Positions 1-9,400 are shown, counted from the stretch's first letter. The stretch is DNA of 64,000 nucleotides from Lachnospiraceae bacterium (GCA_017427775.1 JAFRSD010000002.1:124001-188000), one strand, 5' to 3'. Numbers and translations: made by a program. Notes: generated from the letters alone by a model not told the origin.

Positions 1-1506
1 GGCCTTTTTGAACGCCGTGCAGATATTGGTAAGGTTCCGAAGCGCCGTCAGGTCCATGGCGGGTACGTTTCTCATACGGATGATGACTACCTTGTCCGAA
101 TCATTCAGCGTGATGTGCGCAAAGCGGTCGGCAACGGCGAAGAACATCGGTCCGTTGATCTCGTATACGCTTACGCCTTTCGGTACGGGCTTTAATCCGT
201 GGAGCTCGTCGGTCTGCTTTTCGTCTTCGGCAATATAAGTCCAGTTACGCACTTCGGTTACTTCCGTCATACGCTTTAAGAACAGGAACGCCGCAAGCAC
301 CATGCCGACTTCGATAGCGACTACGAGGTCAAATGCGACGGTCAGACCGAACGTCAGCAGGAGCACCAGGATATCGCTCTTCGGAGCGGTTTTGCAGATG
401 TCGCGGAAATGTCTCCACTCACTCATGTTATAGGCAACCATGAAGAGAATGGACGCAATCACGGGCATCGGAATCCAAGACGCATAAGGCATCAGAACAA
501 CAAGAATCAGAAGTAACGTTACTGAGTGCACCATACCCGAAATCGGGGAACGTCCGCCGTTCTTCACATTTGCCGCAGTTCTTGCGATGGCACCCGTCGC
601 CGGAATTCCGCCGAACAGCGCGGATGCGATGTTACCGGTACCCTGGGCAATCAGCTCGGTATTCGAATTGTGGTGGCTTCCGATCATACCGTCCGAAACG
701 ACGCAGGAAAGAAGCGACTCGATTCCCGCGAGGATTGCGATTGTAAATGCGCTCGGGATCAGTTCCTTCACGAGTTCAAAGGAAAACGCAGGAGCCGTGA
801 ATTTCGGAAGGCTTCTCGAGATGGAATACAGGTCTCCGATCGTATTTACCTTAAGTCCGCCGAGTTTCACGATCAAAACACCGACGATAACGGCAATCAG
901 AGATCCCGGAATCTTCTTGTTGATCTTCGGCCAGATAATCTGAATGGCAAGCGCGAGAAGTCCGATCAGAAGCGCCATGTAATTCCATGAGGAAATGTTT
1001 TTAACGACATTGACCGCCTTGTCAATGGTTTCCACGTTCTTCGTACCATCCGGATACGAAAGCCCGAGGAAATCCTTCACCTGTCCGACGGCAATCGTTA
1101 CGGCGATACCTGCGGTAAAGCCTGTCGTAATCGTGTAGGGAATGTATTTGATCAAAGAACCGAACTTAAAGATGCCCATCAGAATCAGGATAACGCCGGC
1201 CATAATCGTGGCAAGCGCCAGTCCGCTCATACCGTGCGCGGAAATGATACCTGCTACGATTGTGGCAAATGCGGCGGTCGGTCCCGAGATGTTCACGCGG
1301 CTTCCGCCCATCAAAGCAATGATGAAGCCCGCGACAATCGCGGTATAAAGACCCTGCTCCGGATTTGCGCCCGACGCGATCGCCAGCGCGATTGAAAGCG
1401 GCAAAGCGATAATTGCGACGATGATGCCGGCAACGATGTCCTTTACCACCTGTTCTTTTTTATAGCCCTTAAGGGCAGTCATGATTTTCGGCTGAAAAAC
1501 CTTCAT
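1..1506 (-). CDS. SulP family anion transporter with STAS domain (3' end cut by window edge)
   Basis: This is a membrane permease for sulfate, bicarbonate or a related anion. The protein starts MKVFQPKIMTALKGY and about 500 residues are visible before the window edge. The first ~400 residues form hydrophobic helices with SulP-type segments such as SGPTAAFATIVAG and FGGIPATGAIARTAAN. A soluble STAS domain begins near residue 430 and includes VVVIRMRNVPAMD, which follows the STAS core pattern. The C-terminal end of STAS lies outside the window. The ATG at 1506 is preceded by AGAGG. The gene is divergent from the CorA-like gene and has its own promoter in the shared intergenic space. Family assignment is firm; the transported anion cannot be read from the sequence. 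Confidence 0.9.
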   Translation of the reverse strand, partial: MKVFQPKIMTALKGYKKEQVVKDIVAGIIVAIIALPLSIALAIASGANPEQGLYTAIVAGFIIALMGGSRVNISGPTAAFATIVAGIISAHGMSGLALATIMAGVILILMGIFKFGSLIKYIPYTITTGFTAGIAVTIAVGQVKDFLGLSYPDGTKNVETIDKAVNVVKNISSWNYMALLIGLLALAIQIIWPKINKKIPGSLIAVIVGVLIVKLGGLKVNTIGDLYSISRSLPKFTAPAFSFELVKELIPSAFTIAILAGIESLLSCVVSDGMIGSHHNSNTELIAQGTGNIASALFGGIPATGAIARTAANVKNGGRSPISGMVHSVTLLLILVVLMPYASWIPMPVIASILFMVAYNMSEWRHFRDICKTAPKSDILVLLLTFGLTVAFDLVVAIEVGMVLAAFLFLKRMTEVTEVRNWTYIAEDEKQTDELHGLKPVPKGVSVYEINGPMFFAVADRFAHITLNDSDKVVIIRMRNVPAMDLTALRNLTNICTAFKKA

Positions 1507-1573
1507 GGAAACCTCTTTCTTCGGCCGCACGGACCGGGCCGGTTATTTGCGAAATGAAAACACAACAAGTAGG

Positions 1574-1609
1574 ATTTTACTCTCATTCCCTGCTATTCGC
1601 AAGAATGAG
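1574..1609 (-). promoter_or_regulatory. Probable sulP promoter with inverted repeat
   Basis: On the minus strand TTGCGA (1597-1602) is followed after 17 bases by TAAAAT (1574-1579). A 7-base inverted repeat, CTCATTC (1582-1588) and GAATGAG (1603-1609), overlaps the -35 element and spacer, where a repressor would sit. No matching regulator is adjacent. The -35 element is weak, so the assignment is moderate. Confidence 0.4.
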
Positions 1610-1695
1610 AATGACCAAAAAACATGGGCATTTCGGAAAATGTTATAGATAATCCTTACAAAGAAAAAGAAATTCCATTTTCCGCATAAAAAGAT

Positions 1696-1701
1696 TATAA
1701 T
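1696..1701 (+). promoter_or_regulatory. Possible -10 element for the corA-like gene
   Basis: A perfect TATAAT lies 32 bases upstream of the ATG at 1734. The hexamer 17 bases further upstream (TTCCAT, 1673-1678) matches a -35 poorly, so this is a -10-driven guess. Confidence 0.35.
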
Positions 1702-1733
1702 AATATCAATGTGACAAATGCGGAGGACAACTT

Positions 1734-2651
1734 ATGTACTACCAGATTAAAGACACGCTTACGGAATGCGCGGCAAAGGATATCGGGAACCGGAAGATTC
1801 CATATGTTGCCAACGTTTCCCTTGAGGAATTTGAGGAAAAGAAAGACCTTTTCGACATGGGCATCGATCTTGATTTGCATGCCGAGGGTGATGACATCAC
1901 GGAAATTCAGGTCAACTACGATTCGCTGACCGGAAGCTTTGCGATTCCGGACTTCACAAGCATCGACAGCCCGCCGCATACATTTCTCTTTGCGATTGAC
2001 GAGCGCGGCGTCGTCATCATCGACGATGACGGCACGGCAGGCGCGATTCTTGAGAAGATTAAGACAAGCAAGCGTTGGAAGCTTCCGAGCATCGAACGGT
2101 TCATATATGATTTTCTCGAGGGAATCCTTACCGGCGATCTGATCATGCTCGAGCGATACGAAAAAGAAATGGATGCCATGGAGGACCGCATCTTAAGCGG
2201 TGATTTAAGCGGAACGATGGAACGGCTTGTCGACATCCGAAGCGAGCTTTTGGACCTTCGGACCCATTACGAGCAGCTCGTCGATCTCGGCTCGGAGCTT
2301 GAAGAGAACGAAAACGGTTTCTTCCAGACGAAGAACCTCCGTTTCTTTAGGCTGTTCATCGAACGCGTGGAGCGTCTGCAGTCCATCGTGACCTCCCTTC
2401 GCGAGCATACAATGCAGGTGCGTGACCTCTACCATTCGCAACTCGAGGTAAAACAGAACCGCAACATGTCATTTCTCACAATCATCGCGACGATTTTCAC
2501 GCCGCTCACTTTGATTACCGGCTGGTACGGCATGAACTTTAAATATATGCCCGAGCTTGACTGGCCGTACTCCTATCCGATCGTGTTCGGCGTCTGCATT
2601 CTGATTGCGTCTACGATTCTGATCATTTTGAAGAAGAAAAAGTGGTTTTAG
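1734..2651 (+). CDS. corA: CorA family divalent cation channel
   Basis: This is a magnesium/cobalt-type channel of the CorA superfamily, 305 residues, about the usual length. The N-terminal ~235 residues form a cytoplasmic domain ending in a long charged helix (the EELEENENGFFQTKN to LYHSQLEVKQNRN stretch). Two membrane helices follow, and the diagnostic GMN filter motif (YGMNFKYMPELD) stands between them. The protein ends in a basic KKKKWF tail as in other CorA proteins. The ATG is preceded by GGAGG eight bases upstream. It is a single gene divergent from sulP. Mg2+ is the default substrate for the family; Co2+, Ni2+ or Zn2+ cannot be excluded. Confidence 0.9.
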   Translation: MYYQIKDTLTECAAKDIGNRKIPYVANVSLEEFEEKKDLFDMGIDLDLHAEGDDITEIQVNYDSLTGSFAIPDFTSIDSPPHTFLFAIDERGVVIIDDDGTAGAILEKIKTSKRWKLPSIERFIYDFLEGILTGDLIMLERYEKEMDAMEDRILSGDLSGTMERLVDIRSELLDLRTHYEQLVDLGSELEENENGFFQTKNLRFFRLFIERVERLQSIVTSLREHTMQVRDLYHSQLEVKQNRNMSFLTIIATIFTPLTLITGWYGMNFKYMPELDWPYSYPIVFGVCILIASTILIILKKKKWF

Positions 2652-2701
2652 TCCATTCGTTTTTTAGTTTTCTGCGCGTAATACTTTGTATGAGGTTTTT
2701 T

Positions 2702-5700
2702 ATGAAACAACTTTTTAATGACAGCTTTACATTTGCCAAATACTCTTTGGCGGCTACCACGGAGGAGCTTCTTACGGGCTCTTCCGCCCACTGCCTCTCT
2801 ACCCCTGCGCCGGTCGACATTCCGCACGATTGGATGATAGGTCAGGTGAATAATCTTTACGAGGACAGCATCGGCTGCTATCGGAAACATTTCACGATTC
2901 CGAAAGACAGCCGGTGCGCACTCGGAACTCCCCGTTACTTTCTTCGCTTTGAAGGCGTTTATATGGACTCGCGTTACTATCTGAACGGGCGCGAGGTTTT
3001 CGCATGGCCTTACGGCTATACGACGTTTGAATTCGAGATCACGCCTTACCTGAGGGATGGCGACAATGAGCTTGTGGTCACCGCTACCTACCAAAGTCCG
3101 AACACCCGCTGGTACTCGGGCGCCGGAATCTACCGGAATGTATGGCTCCTTGGAAAATGTGACACCTTCCTCGTCTCAGACGGCATCTATGCCGCCTCGG
3201 AGCCGGCGTGCGAGGCGATGGATGGAAAAGGAGTCTTCCCCGGAGAAAGCAAGGTTTTGATTGATACCGAAATTGCCGGAAGTTACCCCGGGGAACTTCT
3301 GCTTCGGCAGACCTTGAAGGATTCCTGCGGGAAGGTTGTTGCGGCGGCGGAGTCGGTTGTTGCATTACCTAAAGATGATGTTACCCCCGTTGCCACTGAA
3401 GCGGCGGTGGATGACACGCCGAATCTGGCGACTTCCGGAAAGACGTTTACTGCGCCCACGCAGACACTCACCCTTACGGATGCGCGCGCCTGGGATATCA
3501 CCTCTCCCGTTTTATATGAATTGACAACCGAACTGTTCCTTCCGGGCGACGATTCCGGAAAGCCTGTTCTTCTTGATTCTTATACCCAGAAGATCGGGTT
3601 TCGCTCGGTCCGGATAAATCCGGCTCAGGGTTTCTTCCTGAACGGACGGCATGTAAAACTGAAAGGTGCCTGCATGCACCATGACCTTGGTGCGCTAGGC
3701 GCCGCCGTTAACAAGACAGCGACAAAACGGCAATTGCTTTCCCTTCTTTCGATGGGCTGTAACGCCGTTCGGACCTCCCACAATCCGCCCTCTATTGAAT
3801 TCATGGATCTTTGCGACGAGCTCGGCATTCTCGTGGATTCCGAGGCGTTCGACATGTGGGAACTTCATAAGACCGAATATGACTACGCACGCTTTTTTAA
3901 AGACCATTGGAAAGCGGATGTCAGATCGTGGATTCGCCGCGACCGGAACCGCCCGTCCGTCTTCTTCTGGAGCATCGGAAACGAAATCTATGATACCCAC
4001 AGCGGCGAGGGACTTCGCATCACGAAAGAACTGCGCGACGCAGTCCGTTCACTGGATTACCGTCACCATGCTTACATCACCATCGGCTCGAACTATGTCG
4101 CCTGGCAGGGTGCGCAGGACTGCGCAAACGAATTAGAGGCCTCCGGCTACAACTATCTCGAGCGTCTGTATGACGAGCACCACAGGAAATACCCGCATTG
4201 GTGCATCTACGGAAGTGAAACAAGTTCCACAGTACAGAGCCGGGGCGTGTACCATTTTCCTGCGGATGTGCGGCTTCTGACATTTGCCGACATGCAGTGC
4301 TCTTCGCTCTCGAACTGCTCAACAAACTGGGGCGCGAAAAATCCGACCGTCGTCATCACGGGTGACCGCGACACGCCCTTCAGCCTCGGCCAGTTTATCT
4401 GGACCGGCTGGGATTATATCGGCGAGCCGACACCATATCACACGAAGAATTCCTACTTCGGCCAGTGCGATACCGCGGGCTTTCCGAAGGATTCCTATTA
4501 CATCTACCAGGCCGGCTGGACCGATGCCGCGACGCACCCGATGGTGCACATTGTGCCCTATTGGGACTTTAACGAGGGACAGCTGATTGACGTGCAGGTA
4601 TTCTCCAACTGCCCGAAGGTGGAACTGTTTCAGGACGGTGTCTCTCTCGGCACCCGTGACATCGACCCGCTTCACGGGAAAGAGCTGCACGGTTCGTGGC
4701 AGGTAACGTATACGCCGGGCGAACTGTACGCAGTTGCATATGATCAAAACGGAATCATTGTTGCAACCGACCGGCAATGCTCCTTTAACGACCCTGCAGG
4801 AATCATCCTAAGCCCCGATAAGCGCGTTTTACAGGCGGATGGCGAGGATATGACCTTCATCACCGTTACGCTCAATGACGCAAACGGCAGACCCGTTCAG
4901 AACGCCCGAAACCGTATGAACGTAACCGTTACCGGTGCTGCCCGCCTCGTGGGCCTCGATAACGGCGATTCCACCGATTATGACGAATATAAAGGCACCT
5001 CGAAAAGACTGTTCTCCGGGAAACTTCTCATTATGCTCGCGGCCCGTAAAGAACCCGGTACGGTAAATGTAAAGGTTACCTCCGCAGGCCTTCCGGATGC
5101 GGAGCTTATGTTACAGGCGATGTTGCCGGATACCGCTCCCGCTTCTGCCGTCTGTGCTTCCTTTGAGAACTCGCCCCGGATTACCGATCCGGCAATTCTT
5201 TCTGAAGTTCCGGTCCGTAAGATTGCGCTGTCGCTTTCCGGCCCGAATGACCTTACTCCGGACTGCCGCGAAGTGATTGTAACCGCGGAGCTCTTCCCGG
5301 CAAACACAACCTTCCGTGACATCACATTTCGCGTTCTGACGAAAGACGGCATCGATTCCGCCGCCATCCGCGTTATGCCCCTTGAAGACGGCCGCTCCGC
5401 TCTGATCACGGCCCTCGGCGACGAGGAGGAATGCTATCTGTACGCCTTTGCGGCCAATGGGAAGCCTCACGCCGACGTCATCTCGTCCCTTGCGATTCGC
5501 AGCTTTGGGCTCGGCCGCGCGACGGTCAATCCGTATGAATTCGTTAACGCAATCCGATTCGACGCGAGCAATCAAAAGCCCACGCTCAGCTTCGACGGCG
5601 GCGCATTTACCGCGGACGAACCGACGTGGGTAAGATACGATAACGTGGATTTCGGCGATTACGGCTCCGACACCGTTACGATTCCGCTCTTCTCCTTCTC

Positions 5701-6268
5701 GGACGTTGTTCCGATTGAAATCTGGGAAGGGACTCCCGATGAAGGCGAACTGCTCTATAGCGGGCAGTACGAAGCAAAAAGCATCTATAACACTTATCAG
5801 GCTAACGAGTTTAAGCTTTCGAAACGCCTTCGCGGCGTGACAAGCCTTTCGATTCGCGTGCCGTTTAAGCTGTCACTGCATGGCTTCGTCTTCAAGCGAA
5901 TCGACAAGGCGTGGGCTGAAATCGGCGTAACCGAACTTCAGTACGCAAGCGGTGACGCCTATCATGTAACCGAAGACGGTATCTACGGCATCTCAAACAA
6001 CGTCGACCTTGCCTTTGGCACATTCGACTTTGGGGAACGGGGTGCCCGTTCGATCACCGTTACCGGGTGTTCTCACGTACCGCAATGCACGATTCATCTG
6101 CATTTTACGAAGGACGGCGTAACCGAAACACAGATCATCGATATACCGAAGACAGATGAGGCGGAAACGTTCACATTTGCCCTCGAGCCCGTGTACGGAG
6201 CTTGCACGGTGAACTTCATATTCCTTCCGGGAACCGACTTTGACCTCATATCGTTCCGGTTTTCATGA
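2702..6268 (+). CDS. Glycoside hydrolase family 2 beta-galactosidase, long form
   Basis: Hydrolyses terminal beta-galactosides, probably in the cytoplasm because no signal peptide is present. The 1188 residues run as: sugar-binding and Ig-like GH2 domains (~1-310), a TIM barrel (~310-590), a DUF4982-like domain (~590-690, PYWDFNEGQLIDVQVFSNC), an Ig-like C5 domain (~690-790) and a ~400-residue C-terminal extension. The acid/base Glu428 sits in WSIGNEIYD and the nucleophile Glu506 in YGSETSSTV. I chose the ATG at 2702 because GAGG lies just upstream; 20 upstream in-frame codons give a less likely start. The extension makes it longer than compact GH2 enzymes. A beta-glucuronidase or exo-beta-galactosidase specificity is possible. 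Confidence 0.9.
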   Translation: MKQLFNDSFTFAKYSLAATTEELLTGSSAHCLSTPAPVDIPHDWMIGQVNNLYEDSIGCYRKHFTIPKDSRCALGTPRYFLRFEGVYMDSRYYLNGREVFAWPYGYTTFEFEITPYLRDGDNELVVTATYQSPNTRWYSGAGIYRNVWLLGKCDTFLVSDGIYAASEPACEAMDGKGVFPGESKVLIDTEIAGSYPGELLLRQTLKDSCGKVVAAAESVVALPKDDVTPVATEAAVDDTPNLATSGKTFTAPTQTLTLTDARAWDITSPVLYELTTELFLPGDDSGKPVLLDSYTQKIGFRSVRINPAQGFFLNGRHVKLKGACMHHDLGALGAAVNKTATKRQLLSLLSMGCNAVRTSHNPPSIEFMDLCDELGILVDSEAFDMWELHKTEYDYARFFKDHWKADVRSWIRRDRNRPSVFFWSIGNEIYDTHSGEGLRITKELRDAVRSLDYRHHAYITIGSNYVAWQGAQDCANELEASGYNYLERLYDEHHRKYPHWCIYGSETSSTVQSRGVYHFPADVRLLTFADMQCSSLSNCSTNWGAKNPTVVITGDRDTPFSLGQFIWTGWDYIGEPTPYHTKNSYFGQCDTAGFPKDSYYIYQAGWTDAATHPMVHIVPYWDFNEGQLIDVQVFSNCPKVELFQDGVSLGTRDIDPLHGKELHGSWQVTYTPGELYAVAYDQNGIIVATDRQCSFNDPAGIILSPDKRVLQADGEDMTFITVTLNDANGRPVQNARNRMNVTVTGAARLVGLDNGDSTDYDEYKGTSKRLFSGKLLIMLAARKEPGTVNVKVTSAGLPDAELMLQAMLPDTAPASAVCASFENSPRITDPAILSEVPVRKIALSLSGPNDLTPDCREVIVTAELFPANTTFRDITFRVLTKDGIDSAAIRVMPLEDGRSALITALGDEEECYLYAFAANGKPHADVISSLAIRSFGLGRATVNPYEFVNAIRFDASNQKPTLSFDGGAFTADEPTWVRYDNVDFGDYGSDTVTIPLFSFSDVVPIEIWEGTPDEGELLYSGQYEAKSIYNTYQANEFKLSKRLRGVTSLSIRVPFKLSLHGFVFKRIDKAWAEIGVTELQYASGDAYHVTEDGIYGISNNVDLAFGTFDFGERGARSITVTGCSHVPQCTIHLHFTKDGVTETQIIDIPKTDEAETFTFALEPVYGACTVNFIFLPGTDFDLISFRFS

Positions 6269-6276
6269 CATAATTT

Positions 6277-6305
6277 AAGGCGGAGCAGCCAACCTGCCCC
6301 GCCTT
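6277..6305. terminator. Bidirectional terminator between GH2 and XRE genes
   Basis: The hairpin has AAGGCGG and GCAG on one arm and CTGC and CCGCCTT on the other, followed by GTTTTATT on the plus strand and TTAAATT on the minus strand. It separates two convergent genes. Confidence 0.8.
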
Positions 6306-6308
6306 GTT

Positions 6309-7409
6309 TTATTCTTCCCCCGCCGCATGTTTTCTGAGTTCGGAAAGGATCTCCTGAAACCGCTCATCATCTCTGATATAATCAAAGGCCTTCTTCTCTT
6401 CGAGCAGTTTCATGTGAATGTACGCAGTGTTGCATGTGTTGGTACTCAACACATCCCCTTTCTTCTGCTGAAGGCAGTTCACCATCGGTGCGGTATAGTC
6501 AAAATCCAGATCTTTTATTCGGTCAAACTCGAGTGAATGCTTGCAGCACTCTCTGAGCATTTCAACGGTTTTATCGGCATTTTGGTATTCTGCATGTAAA
6601 TGTGCCAGGCGATAGTAATTATTTGCCAGAGTGTAATTGTCAAAGCCGTAGTTCCCGTCGGAATAAAGGCGTTTAATGATGTCGATGGCAAATGTGTACG
6701 CTTCTGCCTTTTCCTCATAGCTGAGTTTTGTTTTTTGAGGAATCCCGTATGCTGTCGACGCCGCCTCCCGAATCAGATTGCTCAGGTACTCCTGACTTGC
6801 CTTAACCCCTTCTTCTCCGCTTAAAACATGGCAGCGAAGATTGCTCTGATTCACATAAAAATTTCCTCCCATATCCGCGTATTGAAGCGCTTTTTTATCA
6901 TCATTTCCCCTATAGGAATAACAGAGCATCTGAATCACGCTCTCCCGATAATCCTTATCGGTTGACTTAGAAAGAACGGTTTCCCCAAGTTCGGTAATGC
7001 GTCTGAGCTTTTCCTCCGGCATCGGATCTTCATAATTACTCGAATCCAGACAAATCGCATACATCAACTTAACCATGACCCCGAAATCATTCGGAAACTC
7101 TTTGTATGCCTTCTCCCAAAGTTCGAGATTCTTCTTCATATCACCCTTGTTGTTTAATTGCCTGCTTTCATCCTTGTAGGCGTTAATCTTTTCTTCAATC
7201 CGGGCTTTATCAACATTCAGCAGCTCATCCACGGTAATTCCGAAATAGAGCGCAATCTTGGGTAACAGCGTAATATCCGGGTACCCTTCGCCGCGTTCCC
7301 ATTTGCCGACGGACTGGGACGTGATATCGAGATGGTTTGCAAGATCCTCCTGTGTAATATTCTTCTGCCGACGCAATGCTCGAAGTTTATTCTTCAGATC
7401 AATTTCCAT
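6309..7409 (-). CDS. XRE-family regulator with long helical C-terminal domain
   Basis: This is a DNA-binding regulator of 366 residues. The first ~65 residues are a classic XRE helix-turn-helix (KNITQEDLANHL, SQSVGKWERGEGYPD). The remaining ~300 residues are alpha-helical and look tetratricopeptide-like (ELWEKAYKEFPND, LANNYYRLAHLHAE), resembling regulators that sense a peptide or partner protein. The ATG at 7409 follows GGAAGGTGATAATT. It has its own strong promoter and a terminator shared with the GH2 gene. No adjacent target is obvious. The helical domain could bind a quorum peptide, but no small peptide gene is visible next to it. Confidence 0.85.
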   Translation of the reverse strand: MEIDLKNKLRALRRQKNITQEDLANHLDITSQSVGKWERGEGYPDITLLPKIALYFGITVDELLNVDKARIEEKINAYKDESRQLNNKGDMKKNLELWEKAYKEFPNDFGVMVKLMYAICLDSSNYEDPMPEEKLRRITELGETVLSKSTDKDYRESVIQMLCYSYRGNDDKKALQYADMGGNFYVNQSNLRCHVLSGEEGVKASQEYLSNLIREAASTAYGIPQKTKLSYEEKAEAYTFAIDIIKRLYSDGNYGFDNYTLANNYYRLAHLHAEYQNADKTVEMLRECCKHSLEFDRIKDLDFDYTAPMVNCLQQKKGDVLSTNTCNTAYIHMKLLEEKKAFDYIRDDERFQEILSELRKHAAGEE

Positions 7410-7454
7410 AATTATCACCTTCCTTTTTGGTTTTTCCGTGATCACTTATCTATG

Positions 7455-7483
7455 ATTATAATAGCACAGAATCCGGTTTTCAA
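7455..7483 (-). promoter_or_regulatory. Promoter of XRE gene 6309-7409
   Basis: TTGAAA (7478-7483) and TATAAT (7455-7460) are separated by exactly 17 bases on the minus strand, 46 bases before the start codon. Confidence 0.75.
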
Positions 7484-7571
7484 ACATCGGAAAGTATGGC
7501 AATCGTTGCATTTTACAACCATTCGTTGTGTGACAGAAGAACAAATTGAATGGTAAAGCATAAAAAATACA

Positions 7572-7594
7572 GGCGGAGCATAACCTGCTCCGCC
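7572..7594 (-). terminator. Terminator of hipBA
   Basis: The perfect 9-base stem GGCGGAGCA/TGCTCCGCC has a 5-base loop and is followed on the minus strand by GTATTTTTT. Confidence 0.85.
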
Positions 7595-7609
7595 CTTTTT
7601 CTATGTTGC

Positions 7610-8908
7610 TCAGTTCGACACCTGATTCGACAGTCTGATTCCGTTTTGAATTTCTTCTGCCCTGCTTTCCGTTATGCCTGCCTGCTCCGCATATGTCATC
7701 CACTTTCCGATTACAAGTTCTGTTTCCGCAATCGTCTTCCTGCATAACTCCGCCGGAAGTCCCATATTTCGTCCGCAAAGAAGCAAATCCGCTTCGGTGA
7801 TTCCCGAAGACTTCCCGTTTACCGACATCTGATGCCTCGAAATCCAGCGGTTATCGGGATGAAAGGCAAATGTAAGGTCATATGCCGGCGAAACACTCCA
7901 CTCGCCGCGACGGTTCATCAAAAACGCTGCGTTTTTGACATGGTCGTCACAGTTCCCCGATAGCACACAATATACCATACGGCGATAGATCTGCTCCACC
8001 CCTTTACGCCCGACACCAAGCTTCATGGCCATATCGGCATAAGTTTCATAGCTGCACAGGTTCGGCACGTTATAATCAAAATGACCGAGGGCGGCAAGCG
8101 TCTGCATATGAATCTTATCGCCGTTCTTCCGGTCAAACCGTTTCGTCATGAAGTGCTTAAGCCCGTCTTTCTCGAAAATCCGGCATTCGCTCATCTCAAT
8201 CCCCAGATCCAGCGCCATCCGATAATATGCATATTCAATCAGCGAATACTGCCTGCCGTCCGTCAGGTTGTGGTCACCGTTGTCCGTAACGCCGTCAAAT
8301 TTGATGATCCAGTATTCAAATCCGTCGCCTGCATCCACCTGGCCGGACTTCACTTCTCCGGTTTCCTCGTTCCACGCAATAATCGCTTTTGCGCGGGCTC
8401 CGCCGGCCGAAGATCCGATTTCCATCAATTGCGCAATACTTGCATCATGATCACGCAGAATCCGGCTCTCCTTACCGCTCAAAACATCTGATGCAAGTCT
8501 GGTCATCTCGGTCACATCGACTTCCTGTTCAGACCACGCGGGTCCGGTTGCCGGAGCATACTCCAGAGCTCCCATTCCTCTCCGACCGATATAGCAAAGC
8601 CTTTCAATTGCGGAAAATGAATCCGCCGCCCTTCCCTGTTCCGATAGCCATCGGTTTATCACTGCGTTGCCGAAACGGTCCGGCAGCGAATCTGCAAAGA
8701 GTCCCGGAACACCGCGAAACGCATCCGTACGGTTCAGCTCCGGAAAGGCATAAATTCTGCCGGAAAGCGGCATCATAAACGGCGACAGTTCAATCCCGCT
8801 TCTTTGGAAATATCTGTCATATTCAAAACTTGCCGTACTGTCTCCGTTCCTCTGGTGGAGGACACCGATTCTGGTTCCCCACAGGAATACTTCAGCTGTT
8901 TCAATCAT
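7610..8908 (-). CDS. hipA: HipA serine/threonine kinase toxin
   Basis: This is a type II toxin kinase. In E. coli HipA phosphorylates glutamyl-tRNA synthetase and induces dormancy. The 432 residues match the usual full length. The N-terminal HipA domain (~1-105) contains GVPGLFADSLPDRFG. The kinase core contains the glycine-rich SSAGGARAK (167-174), the lysine-bearing YWIIKFDG, the catalytic-loop NCDDHVKN (Asp322) and the metal-binding AYDLTF (Asp344). All key residues are present, so the kinase should be active. Its ATG overlaps the hipB stop by four bases. The target in this organism is unknown. Confidence 0.9.
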   Translation of the reverse strand: MIETAEVFLWGTRIGVLHQRNGDSTASFEYDRYFQRSGIELSPFMMPLSGRIYAFPELNRTDAFRGVPGLFADSLPDRFGNAVINRWLSEQGRAADSFSAIERLCYIGRRGMGALEYAPATGPAWSEQEVDVTEMTRLASDVLSGKESRILRDHDASIAQLMEIGSSAGGARAKAIIAWNEETGEVKSGQVDAGDGFEYWIIKFDGVTDNGDHNLTDGRQYSLIEYAYYRMALDLGIEMSECRIFEKDGLKHFMTKRFDRKNGDKIHMQTLAALGHFDYNVPNLCSYETYADMAMKLGVGRKGVEQIYRRMVYCVLSGNCDDHVKNAAFLMNRRGEWSVSPAYDLTFAFHPDNRWISRHQMSVNGKSSGITEADLLLCGRNMGLPAELCRKTIAETELVIGKWMTYAEQAGITESRAEEIQNGIRLSNQVSN

Positions 8909-9243
8909 TGTTCATCTCCCCACTTCCATTCGGTATTCTTCTCGGATACTCTGGAAGCGCGTTCTCTCGGCTTATAAGTATCAAGATACCGCGACGGTCT
9001 CTCCTCCGGATCAATAATCAGTTCCTCAAAATGCGTTACAATCCCAAGCGCTTTCATCAGCTTCACAAAATTACAAAGACCGATATCGTTACCGTTTTCA
9101 AAACGCGCAATGGTGCCGACGGAAACCATGGACTTATCGGCAAGTTCTTCTCTGGTCATCGGATAAGAAATACGATACTGCCGGAACCGTTTTGCCAATT
9201 CTGCCGCAATAGCCTTTTCATTAAGGGTGTCGTCAATCTTCAT
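8905..9243 (-). CDS. hipB: HipB-type antitoxin, XRE family
   Basis: This is the antitoxin and autorepressor of the HipA kinase, 112 residues. Residues ~12-70 form an XRE helix-turn-helix (MTREELADKS, SVGTIARFENGND). The C-terminal ~40 residues are charged (RPSRYLDTYKPRERASR) and probably contact HipA. The ATG at 9243 follows GAGGTGTGGAG. It is the first gene of a two-gene operon, antitoxin before toxin as in the family, and is coupled to hipA by an ATGA overlap. Autoregulation is likely because repeated AT-rich boxes overlap its promoter. Confidence 0.88.
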   Translation of the reverse strand: MKIDDTLNEKAIAAELAKRFRQYRISYPMTREELADKSMVSVGTIARFENGNDIGLCNFVKLMKALGIVTHFEELIIDPEERPSRYLDTYKPRERASRVSEKNTEWKWGDEQ

Positions 9244-9277
9244 AATGCTCCACACCTCGCTTTCCTCTTCTGCCCTC

Positions 9278-9306
9278 ATTATACCGCCCCGAATTGTAAA
9301 AGTCAA
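9278..9306 (-). promoter_or_regulatory. hipBA promoter
   Basis: TTGACT (9301-9306) and TATAAT (9278-9283) are separated by 17 bases on the minus strand, about 35 bases before the hipB start. Confidence 0.85.
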
Positions 9307-9350
9307 TATATTATATTTTATCTTCAGTATTTATCGCTAATATATCATAT
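9305..9350 (-). promoter_or_regulatory. Candidate HipB operator boxes
   Basis: Two near-identical 12-mers, AATATATTATAT (9305-9316) and AATATATCATAT (9339-9350), start 34 bases apart, about three helical turns. The first overlaps the -35 element. HipB in other bacteria binds repeated boxes at its own promoter; that these are its boxes is inference. Confidence 0.4.
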
Positions 9351-9369
9351 ATTGTATTTTAAATACAAA

Positions 9370-9393
9370 GGCGGAGCGTTTTGCCGCTCCGCC
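9370..9393 (-). terminator. Terminator after the XRE/DUF2975 operon
   Basis: The stem GGCGGAGCG/CGCTCCGCC has a 6-base loop and is followed by TTTGTATTT on the minus strand. Confidence 0.8.
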
Positions 9394-9400
9394 TCTATTT

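Noticed and set aside
6277-9393. GGCGGAGC hairpins at 6277, 7572 and 9370 as a mobile repeat family
   Set aside because: Each sits directly after a gene and is followed by T residues, so they are best explained as intrinsic terminators with similar stems.
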